Below are positions 55,301-64,000 of a DNA stretch of 64,000 nt, one piece after another; the first letter of the stretch is position 1; each line of letters starts with the position of its first letter. Source of the stretch: Massospora cicadina (lineage: Eukaryota; Entomophthoromycota; Entomophthoromycetes; Entomophthorales; Entomophthoraceae); assembly GCA_022478985.1 (NCBI GenBank), contig JAKSZP010000002.1:62001-126000 (forward strand), read 5' to 3'. Both the position numbers and the translations under genes were made by a program. The notes beneath the pieces are model-generated. The model was not told the DNA's origin. It searched no databases and saw only the letters and a program-made list of their open reading frames with translations.

Positions 55301-57315
55301 TAAAATAAAGTTTATTTTTCTTTTCTAGGTTTTTTGTTCAGCTGCTTTAGCTTCAGTGTGTTGTGGTACTTCTATATTAAGGTATTTTTTGACTTGGGTA
55401 AAGTGATGCGCTATGTCTGCTACCCATTTAGGGGTTAACCCCTTGTTGAACTTAGCGGTTAGACGTTTATTTTAAAAAGCACATTTTTAAATACTAAAAT
55501 AATAAGTTACTGATTGTGGACAGCAATCATAGTAGATTTTTGAGAAGAACAAGGTTCTGCAAAATTTATCTTTATTATAGAAAAACCAAAGTATAATATA
55601 GTTTTAGGTACTGACAAAGGCTTGATGGCTCACTATCCTTGATGCCCTTTGTGCTAGGTTCTCTCTAGAAACCTAGGAAAAAATCCCCTTCCCCTTAGAA
55701 CTCAGCCCAAATATACTCCTACATATGAATTCTTATTAGAGCATTTTATGTATACTAACCAGAAGTCAGAAGTGATAGACTAATGAACTAATAATCTGAA
55801 TAAGGCTAATTGATCAGATTTAAGGACATGGCGTATTTCTATTGTAGTCATGAGCAACTGATTACATTTGAGATTCTAATGGATGATCATAAGAAAATAG
55901 GATTCATTATACTAATATTTTTACGCTGGTGTGAGGGGTAAAATAGTGGATAAAAATATAGATAAGTTAGAGAGGATCTAAAAGCAGAGGCCAAAGTTAA
56001 CTAAAGTAGTTTGAGGTGGTATTTTTGAACTGGTGGAATTATGGTTTAATTTTCCATATCTATAAATATACAGTGGCGAGGGTTAAGCATTTTAAGTAAT
56101 TTAGTACAGCTTTGGCGACTACCTATGATGTTGAGGGCCAAGGCTTAAGACTCTTATGTCATTGAATCCTTTTTTAAGTATTAGTTATTAATCGATACAA
56201 AAATAGATTTGCAATAATGGATGCTTGGTCAAACCACTTGCAACGGTTCCCTCACCCAACCAACCCCAAGTAACAAATTGAGTGTGGTCAGATATAATAT
56301 TGATGGTAGAGGTCAGAGGGCTAAAGTTCAAGTAGTGCTTTTTCAGAACCAAAGCATACACTTGATTGATGATTTTTCCCTTAGTAGATTTTTCAGTGTA
56401 TAGACATCCGTAGATGGCTTTTTGGAACTCTAAGGGTCCTTTCCAAATATGCGCTAGTTTACTGGTCCATCCAAACCATGGTTGTCATAGTACCAGACCA
56501 ATCTCCCAAAACTAAAGTTGTTAAGGTCCTGCAGTCCTCATTATCATGTGCTCTAGCTTTGACCTTCTGCGCCAGAGTATTTAAGTAAGCAGAACCTTGT
56601 AACTGAATAAACTTTTTCGTGAGATTTTCAAGGTATCTACTAGGACTCATATTCTCTTCTGCAATACATGCATATAAAACTGGGAAACGTGGTCTGCTTC
56701 CCATGTAGTGAAGAAAATGGGGAGTGCCCCATGGCAAAGTAGTATGCAGTTATACGTGAGAATAACTTAAGGCAAAAAAAGGTTCCATCTGGACGCTTTT
56801 CCTGCAAATAACATACATAAGATACCAAATATCATAGCATTCACCTGTTTGGTAGTGCTGTTGGTTTCCAAATGATAGAGTTTAGATAGTGCTCCATGTA
56901 AGCCATTAGATAGCTAAGCTTAGAAATCATTTGGGATGTAAACTTAGTCCCATTATCCGCTAGCAAAATTTGAAGTCAATTGTGCCTATAAATAACATCC
57001 TCTAGAATGAACTTAGATGTAGTGGTGGCCCTACGTCACTGACTAACTTGAACTCCATATTTGATTAGTTGATCAATGACCACAATATTATAAGCTTAAC
57101 TGCCCAGGCGTATTGTTCAAAGGCCCCATTACGTCCATGAAGACCGTGTGCCAGGCAAAATTGGGTTTAGCAATTGATATATAGTGGCTTTTAATATAGG
57201 AAACTTCAGTTTGGCATTCATGAAAACAGCTAAGTGCATCATGGATATCTTATGACATGGAATCTAATATCAGCAGGATCATAGTTGTTAAAATTTTCTA
57301 AAATTAATATGTCCT
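55301..57315 (-). pseudogene. gypsy remnant E7, integrase part
   Basis: On the minus strand the integrase core is visible at about 56930-57200: LADNGTKFTSQMISKL-like wording shows the second Asp, and near 57120-57140 GMVFMDVMGPLN resembles the core start. The cysteine pair of the zinc domain lies near 57205-57230 (CFHECQTEVS-like). The 92-codon frame at 56459-56737 contains TPHFLHYMGSRPRFP, the usual block after the core. The histidine half of the zinc domain is on the far side of the inserted LTR element. Confidence 0.65.
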
Positions 57316-58248
57316 TGTCAGAAAAAGGCTTTTCCAGCAACATTGGGCTTTCTGGTCAGCAGGCCAACCAATATTAGGACTGTCTGACCATTGCCATTTT
57401 ACCATAGGCGCCAGGGCCAGCTGCACTGGCTGGCCCCTTTACATGTCACTTGTGCCATTTGGGATCCCCCAGCCTAGACCCCAACCAGCAAGAATAAACA
57501 TGAAATTAGTTTAAAAGGGAGATTAGGCAAAGGGAAATAATATTTGAGAGGGAAGCACCAGGTATTTATATGTAAAAACGGGCAAATGTGCCCCTCACCA
57601 ACCTATTAGCTCATCGCTTGTTCTACCAGCCAACTACTCTCTATTCCTCTGCGCTTCTCTCTTCCCAGATGTTGACCCTCTCGCCCCGTCCTTCCATATT
57701 TCGATATATTAGTTTCAGCCAATCCTCATCCTTCAGCCACTGGTGAGCCATATTTATCATTATATAGATTATAATCAAATTTAGGTTTGACTTAGTAATG
57801 ATGCTCCAGAAACATCTTCAGTTGCTTGAGTAACTTGGCTTCCTACTGAAAACATTATTTGACTCTCCTAGTTGACATTCTGGGAATTGCCTCACTAAGG
57901 TAAGAGTTGAATATATATATATGGGACGCCAGAAACAACCTCATCCGCCTTAAATGCAGAATCATCAGCTTCCGCCAGCATATAATAATTAATATGATTG
58001 GATCATCCTTGGCTACTAGTTGCTGGTGATTCATATAATAATTTGGGGCCATTGATTGCCCTGACCAACTCTATCTTCCAATCTTGGTGGAATACTTGGA
58101 TTCAGCTCAACCCATTGGAGAGCAAAAAACCTAGCGATTTCTTACATGACTAAGAAATGAAGTCAATAAGCCATTCCAATGGGATCGGCCTATTTCATCC
58201 CAAATAACAATAAATAATTGGAAAAATCCATATAGTTAAATTCCAACA
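57316..58248 (-). repeat. 3' LTR of the non-coding element
   Basis: Aligns with 58487-59416 through shared blocks such as GGGAAGCACCAGGTA, GGATCCCCCAGCCTA and TTTAGGTTTGACTTAGTAAT. Confidence 0.85.
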
Positions 58249-58486
58249 TTTTCCCTAAATAACCAGATGTTATATCTCCTATTTTCAGACTTGACATGTG
58301 GGTTGGGCATCCAGGGCTTGCCCCTCCCCGCCACCAACAATTGCTGGAACACAACTACCAGTTTGGTGTCACAACAGCATCTTCTTTCCCTCCCCAACCA
58401 AACCAGCAGCTCATCCCTGCCACCTCATCACCAACCTTCCAACTACTCTGGAACCAACCAGCAGAATCCCCTGTAGTGAGAATCAC
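58249..58486 (-). other. internal region of the non-coding element
   Basis: 238 bp, with a C-rich middle on the plus strand. It contains the PBS and the purine run and nothing else recognisable. The frames it opens (for example 58267-58476) have low complexity and no motif. Confidence 0.75.
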
Positions 58487-59416
58487 AGTCATAAAAATTG
58501 CTTTCTGATGACAGTGGGTTCTGCTGGTTGGCAGGTCAACCATTATATAGACTGGCTGAGCCTTGCCATCTCCTTAGGTTATGGGCCAGCAGCGCCAGCT
58601 GACCACTTGGAGTGTCACACGCGCCATTTAAGGATCCCCCAGCCTAAATTTCAACCAACAAGAATAAAATTAAACTTAAATTAAAAAAGATATTAGGCAA
58701 AGGGAGATATTTATTAAAAGGGAAGCACCAGGTAAAATATGTAAAAACGGATACTGCACCCCACGTTATCCTATTGGCTCATTGCTGGTTCATCCAACCA
58801 CTCTCTCTCTTCCGTTGCGCTTCTCTCTTCCCTGATGTCACCTTCTTGCTCCATCCTTCCCAATTTACAAATATTAGTTTAAGCTCATTATCAGCCTCCA
58901 ATCACAGGTGAGCTGTAAAAATTGTTATATAGATTATAATTAGATTTAGGTTTGACTTAGTAATCATGCACCAGACAAAGTTTGGTTGCTTGTGTAACTT
59001 AGAACAACTCAGCATTTTGCCAACAACTTATTTTGACTCTCCTAGTTCATTATTTGGGGAATTGCCTTTCTCAGCCAATAGTTGATTAATATATGAGGCG
59101 CCAGAAACAACATTGGCCGCCCTGAACTCAAAATCATTAGTTTCCACCAACATTACTTAATTAATATAATTGGATCATCCTAAAATACTAGTCGCCAGTT
59201 TTTGTATATAATTCAGGCCAGTGATTGGCCCAACTGCTCCTCATATCCAATCTCAGCTGATGACTAGATCCAGCTCAACCCACATTGGGGAGAAACTACC
59301 CAACTCTTACTTAAAATACCACGAATTTAGTAGATGAACCATTTCACCAAGAATGGCCATTTCATCCCAAATAATGATCAATCATTGCAGGAATCCATCA
59401 GGTTAATTTTCTATTA
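58487..59416 (-). repeat. 5' LTR of the non-coding element
   Basis: Pairs with 57316-58248. Its PBS-side end reads CATCAGAAAGCAATTTTTAT on the minus strand, aligned with TGCTGGAAAAGCCTTTTTCT in the other copy. Confidence 0.83.
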
Positions 59417-60500
59417 GGTCTGTTGCCTTATGAGAAGCAATGATCAGATTAATCCGTTTGGTAGGCCTAGGGAAAAAACTGGGGTTTTTATTAATAACCT
59501 TATATAATTTTCCCAACTTCTACAAAGGTATTTTAATTTGATTCTATCCATCATTTAAAATTTTGTAAAACTGCTTTCCCTAGTGCAGGTTTTGAGTTCA
59601 AAACCTGTACTGGCTAGAAAACATTCTTGGTGTGGTATAAAGGTCAACCCACCTCTAATAATTTTATCCATCATTTAATGGATCAAAAAAGCTTTAAACC
59701 ATATTGCTCATTAATCATTTTTGTAAAATCATTGTCTTTATCAGCTAGCAAGGCTGCGGTAGGCAACCAGACAATATGTCCACGTTTTGATGCTTTAAAC
59801 CAGATGTTGATGTTGATTTTAAAAGATTATATGCTTGTGATTCCAAGTCCCTCAGACCAACTGCCCTTCAGATTCCTTTAGCTTTATGCAACCAGCATAA
59901 AGAAGATTGGTTGGTTAACACAATGAAATGCATGTCATAGATATAAGCCTAAAATTTCTTACAAGAATAAATGACAACTAATCAATTATTATTAGTAATG
60001 GTAAATGTCATTAATTTATATCCATTTTTTGTCTGCAGTAAGCGATGGGGTGATCTTCCATTTCATCATTAAGCAGAGATAACACCACTACTATTGCGAT
60101 GAGATAGGCGTCTGTCTGTATAATGAACAGCTTATCAATATTTGTATTCATTGATATTGGCGCTTGAGCTAGGCAAAGTCATAATTAATAAATACAAGTT
60201 GACAAGCTTTTATCCATTTTGAATGGAACTCCAGTCTTGAGATGGTGAAATAATGGTTCAACTGTTATTCTATAGCTTTCAAAACTTGTAATAATAGGTG
60301 ATCATTTTAAAAAGATCTGAATATTACGCTTGCTACTTGGGCATGACATTAGTTTGATAACCTCAACCTTAGCAGGCTGAGCTCTGTTAAAATCCTGGGT
60401 TATTCAATGGTTGTTAAAGAATGATAGTTCATAGAATTTACTTTAACAGTTCAGTATGTGCAAAATTCATGTTAATTGATAGTAATTGGTATGTGATTTA
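59417..60500 (-). pseudogene. E7 integrase start, RNase H and RT end
   Basis: Directly right of the inserted element the minus strand reads IIASHKAT, which joins GHINFRKF on the other side to give the H-x4-H half of the integrase zinc domain. Further right, HQNVDILSG (about 59780) is the ADALSR position, FIIQTDAYLIAIVVVLS (60070-60130) is the RNase H start with TDA, and AKVEVIKLMSCPSS (about 60350) is the RT-RNase H connection. SINE D copy 3 lies within it. Confidence 0.65.
59545..59678 (+). mobile_element. SINE family D, copy 3, with perfect TSD
   Basis: The insert is 59559-59664 (106 bp), flanked by TATCCATCATTTAA at 59545-59558 and 59665-59678. It has GTGCAGGTTTTGAGTTCAAA, then ACCTGTACTGGCTAGAAAA and the tail AAGGTCAACCCACCTCTAAT. 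Confidence 0.9.
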
Positions 60501-61562
60501 TAATAGTATGATGACTATTATCCATAAGAATAAATAACCCAAAATGGGGTAATGCTAGACCTGTAATGATCCACAAAATACAGGTGATGTAAGTCCTGGG
60601 GACCAGTCCCTACAAATGGATAGGGAGCAGCATCTCTTTCAGACCAAAAGGGGGCCAAAGGCCCAAGTGGACCCCCTGTTGCAGTTGAGTGACCTGGCAC
60701 ACATGGTTGATGAGCGCTGGGTGACTGCCCTTCCTCCTAGAGATATTCAAATCTCTCCCCTCCCCCCTCCCCAACCCTGGTAAAATTAATATAGGGGAAC
60801 TGCCAGGAGAATATGCAGGCCAGGGGCCATGGGAGGGCCCCTGGGACCTCTCACTCACCAGGGGAACCTTACCAAAATTTTGAAAAACAGCCAGTGCTAG
60901 TATTGGAGCCCAGTCTGCAAATTCTGGGCTAACGGAGCCGGTCCAGACTGTTCAGGTTCAAAAATCAGATCAGAACTCAATTCAGGTTTCAGACCAGGTT
61001 ACGAGTGACTCAGACCAGTTGCCCCTACCCCTGGAACAGATCTGGGAAGTTCAGATTTCATGGGCAATCAAATCAGAGAGTTCAGACCAGGTTGCAGATG
61101 ACCAGGCACCAAGGCCACAGCACCCAGGATAAATCCAGAAAATCTGATCCATGTGAGCAGCCTAACTTGAATGGTCAAGGCCCATAAGGTACCATCAACC
61201 TGGTCTGGTCCCAAAAATTGGGAAAATCTGTAAAAGTTTTTTTTGATTTTTGCCAATATTTTTGGGCATCCCTCCACTCCCCCACCCACCAGCCAACCAA
61301 ACCCCATCGCCAACACCCAATCACCCAATACCTAAGCCTCCCCACTATTCGATTCTTCCAATACTTAAGGCAACTGCCATGATGATGGGAAGTTGTCAGT
61401 TCATTCTATATTCTCTCACGCTTTGCACTAAAATAAAGCAAAATACCCCAAACGCCTTATCACGGAGTTCACCTGTTTGATTTTATAAAATTTCTGACAA
61501 TCAATCTGGCAAAGTGTGCCGCTGCCCAAATTATCATCCCAAGGATTGCAAAATGAGTCATC
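60501..61562 (+). other. probable 5' LTR and leader of the metavirus element
   Basis: The sequence becomes GC-rich here. A likely LTR end is TCTGACA at 61493-61499, after AAAATAAAGC (about 61430), a possible polyadenylation signal. TGGCAAAGTGTGCC at 61507 could be a primer-binding site. CAGACCAGGTT recurs at 60991 and 61083. The LTR start is not resolved, and the partner LTR is outside the window. Confidence 0.4.
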
Positions 61563-63402
61563 ATGTCACTCGACCCTGCCACATGGCAATGGATTGTATC
61601 TGCTGTACACCACCCCATTCTCAATGATGGAGTCAACTCTCCTTCCATTTTTGCTTACCTGTCTAATGCAAACCTGTCCATTCGCTTTGCCGCTGAAATT
61701 TTTAAGACTGCTCCCATATTGGAGCAGGCCTAAGGCGCCCCTGCCCCAATGCCCGCAGGCTTGGCCTCCACACCCAGCTCGTCCACTGCCAATCCCACCC
61801 ACCTGAGGGCTCCAGGAGCACCCTGCCCAAGGGGGCTCAGCCCTAACATTCGTTGCAGGCCTGTTTTCCCCTCTGATGGCACACCTGCCTGCGCGGTGGA
61901 CCCTGTGCCGACCATCTCTGGTGCACAGACCTACCCCTTGTAACTGAAGGCCTGCAACTGCAAACCCTAGAGGATTCGTCATCCTCCCCACCTCTCCTGC
62001 CCTTGTGGGTTGTCCCACAAGACTCACAGTTGCCCCCATTGCAACCATCTGATTTACCTTGTGGGCCTTCAGTACATTTATGAACATTTACTTCCCTCAC
62101 GTCCCCCATAGATCTCCCCTTCTTCTAGTTGCACAGACCGCTGTGCCCTTGGCATTCTGCGCTCTCCACTGGGTGCTCACACACCCTGACTGGGAGCCCA
62201 GTCTAATTCTTATCAGCCATCTCCATAACATAATGAACTGACCACTAACCTCAGCCTTCTCCGACCTCCTCGCTGGCACTGGCAAAGCGTTGGCCTACGC
62301 CCTTACCCTAAAATGCTCTCTCTTTGCGACCTGGCCTTCTCCTGCTGGTCAGCTGCCTCATTCATCCAAGCATGCCGCCAGTTTGTGTTAACCTGGTCCC
62401 CACCCCGCCGAGCCCTGGGGACAAGTGTTACCCCATCAGTCAACATGATAGGGTTGGGAGTCCCCCTATCCCTTCTGATGAGGTTGACCAAATCCTGGGT
62501 GTCCTGGAGGACTTTCAGGTGCGCTTCACCACTGTCAGGTGGAATTCTCCCCATCCTTCTGATGCCCAGCAGAGTGTAGCTCTCCTCGATGCCCTAGATG
62601 GGGATGCCCGTTGCTGGGTCAGGGGAGTGCATTGCTCTGCTGCTAAGTCTGGGAACCCCACCCCCTACTGGCGCTGGTCACTTCGGTGGTCCAGGCCCCT
62701 GAGTCTAGACTGGCGCGCCTCCTCCATCTCTTCACACTAGGAAAGACAGCCACGGACCTACCCTCCCTCATTGAAGCCTTTGCAGTCCTGGCCCCCACAG
62801 TACCCATCACTCCTGAGATTGCCATCTCCGCCTTCTGAGTTGTCTTGGACCCCACTGCGGCTGCCCATGCATCTTGGGACCCCCTCCCCAGGTCCTTAGA
62901 AGTCACATTTTCTGTGGATCATGTAATTAGGGCCAGGCCCTTCCATACCCCCCATGTGCTGTCACAGCTCTTGAGGTTCCGCATGCCACCCCATCTCTCC
63001 CTGATAGTGGTCATGGCCAAGGTAAGCGCCCCCCAGCCCTCGCCGCCCTCTGCGCCCCCTCTGTAACTACCTTGGGTACCCTCCCCTCAGAAGAGCCCCT
63101 GTCTGCTGCACCTCCTGCTCTCGCCCCAGATCAGGAGACTGGGTCCTCGATCCCCCAGAGTTCAGAGCCTGCCCACCCTGGCGCTATCACCCCCCAGTTA
63201 ACTTGGTGGCCCCCCTCAAAGAGAGTGGAGCGGGCATATGCATCAACCCTCGCTGCCCCATTTGGGACAAAGATGAAGCAGAAACCCCTCCCCAGTTACA
63301 GACTAGCCCAGCGCCTCTTGGTCAATCTCTTATGATGATGGGTCATGCCCCTCCTCAGCTGCCCTCTCTCTTGCCCACCCCAATAAAGAGGATCAGGCTC
63401 AC
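61563..63402 (+). pseudogene. metavirus-type gag, broken
   Basis: A first short frame (61563-61733, MSLDPATWQWIVSAVHHPIL) is followed by a proline- and alanine-rich stretch. Near 62440-62650 another frame reads DEVDQILGVLEDFQVRFTTV, then LLDALDGDARCWV. After a shift, 62685-63066 gives ESRLARLLHLFTLGKTATDL, PSLIEAFAVLAPTVPITPE and SWDPLPRSLEVTFSVDHVI, capsid-like in composition. A cysteine-containing CINPRCPIWDKDE (about 63240-63278) may be a decayed zinc knuckle. Assignment to gag rests mainly on its place before protease. Confidence 0.5.
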
Positions 63403-64000
63403 TTCTTGTTCCTCATTTCCTTCCCCTCAAGGTCAGGCCAATTTACCGTACAAGCCCTCCTTGAAACTGGAGCGGCAGGCAACTTTATTGACCTCAGTGT
63501 GGAGCATTCTTTGGACCTGGCAATGGAAGAAGCCTTATCGGTTCTGGGCGCCTCATCAGAAACTATGAAGTCTTACCACGTCCGACGCCCTTTGCTCTTC
63601 TCCATTCACAACTTTGGGTTCAGCGACCACTTCTCAGCCATACAGGACTTGCTCTACCCTGTGATCTCAGGAGTGGGCTGGTGGCGGTGACAAAAAGTCT
63701 GCATTAATCTTGCAAATAACTCCTTATTGTTCTCAAACCTCAAGTTAAGTGGAGAGTTTCCCTTGTTGAAAACCCTCCCCTTGACACATCCCTCAACTCT
63801 ATTCTCCCCGGACCCCACTACTATTGACCTCCCTTCAGACTTCCCACCCTTCCTAACCCCCTATAAATCCATCTTTGACATGTCTCTGGCTTCCAAGCTC
63901 CCCCTACACTCCGAATATGACCTAACATCTCAGCTGATGGTCAAATTAGTCAAGATCAACTGCCCCCTCTACCCCTACACTGAGGAAGAAGACAAGGCTT
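63403..64000 (+). pseudogene. metavirus-type protease and start of RT (runs off edge)
   Basis: The frame at 63406-63690 reads FTVQALLETGAAGNFIDLSV, the retropepsin start. Gypsy elements of the sushi/metavirus type have ALxDSGAxxNFID, so the catalytic Asp is Glu here. After a TGA and a shift, 63820-64000 reads LPSDFPPFLTPYKSIFDMSL, then ASKLPLHSEYDLTSQL and CPLYPYTEEEDKA, equivalent to the LPPHRPYDCAIDL...Y/FPLS lead-in to RT. The RT core lies beyond the window. Confidence 0.75.

Larger units (their letters stand above)
57316..59416 (-). mobile_element. non-coding LTR retrotransposon (TRIM- or LARD-like)
   Basis: Two direct repeats of about 930 bp (57316-58248 and 58487-59416) enclose only 238 bp. 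In element orientation the LTR starts TGTTGGAA (58248) and ends TGACA (57316). A PBS, TGATTCTCACTACAGG, lies at 58470-58485, one base from the 5' LTR. A purine run reads TAGGGAAAA next to the 3' LTR. No frame encodes a retroelement domain, so it must use proteins made elsewhere. The PBS matches those of E1, E2 and E4. It splits the E7 integrase zinc domain. The TSD is not clean. Confidence 0.82.

Noticed and set aside
58267..58684. three overlapping plus-strand frames rich in Pro, Ser and Gln
   Set aside because: They lie across the internal region and LTR of the non-coding element, overlap in all three phases and have no motif.
61566..62109. 173- and 88-codon minus-strand frames rich in Gly and Arg
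   Set aside because: Antisense of the GC-rich gag region, with low-complexity composition and no motif.

Overview
This window is a nuclear eukaryotic, repeat-on-repeat landscape. I see no host gene, tRNA gene or rRNA gene in any of its 64 kb. Nearly everything recognisable is a transposable element: Ty3/gypsy LTR retrotransposons in several stages of decay, one non-LTR (LINE) element, and at least three families of short retroposons, each flanked by target-site duplications (TSDs). The organism cannot be named from the sequence. A fungus with a large, repeat-filled, AT-rich genome is my best guess, from the LINE RT style and a chromodomain-bearing gypsy copy, at low confidence.

Layout. 1-5887: gypsy E1, minus strand, with a cut-off left LTR, an internal region in which most of gag is deleted while pol is kept, and a right LTR. 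5960-6716: LTR of a second subfamily, probably solo. 6717-12267 and 17526-17760: decayed gypsy E3, plus strand, split inside its integrase by a GC-rich 5.26-kb LINE (12268-17525, 15-bp TSD). 18.0-20.3 kb: unresolved AT-rich DNA. 20312-27050: gypsy E4, minus, interrupted by two SINEs and a foreign block of about 1.4 kb. 27.05-30.43 kb: AT-rich, no gene. 30435-36688: gypsy E2, plus, both LTRs present, a complete gag-PR-RT-RH-IN order broken by frameshifts. 36.7-42.8 kb: mostly unassigned, with one minus-strand SINE. 42.8-50.4 kb: at least two decayed gypsy copies, minus, the first with a chromodomain, holding a solo LTR with a perfect 5-bp TSD and two SINEs. 50.6-55.3 kb: LTR fragment, SINEs, a gag zinc-knuckle remnant and a possible gag-protease remnant. 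55.3-60.5 kb: another gypsy remnant, minus, into whose integrase zinc finger a 2.1-kb non-coding LTR element (57316-59416) is inserted. 60.5-64.0 kb: GC-rich 5' part of a metavirus-type gypsy, plus, running off the right edge.

How the parts relate. E1, E2, E4 and the non-coding 57-59 kb element carry versions of one primer-binding site (consensus TGGTGCTMACTACAGG), so the non-coding element looks like a parasite of the same gypsy machinery. The LINE and the three SINE families share a short 3' tail (a GGTCRGC-like core followed by an AAATAAA-like end), the expected relation if the LINE family mobilises the SINEs. A 46-bp segment with an A-tail in the E2 3' LTR, absent from its 5' LTR, and a relative at 54.0 kb may be a very small retroposon. 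All coding regions here are pseudogenes; gene calls name the ancestral domain, not a working protein.
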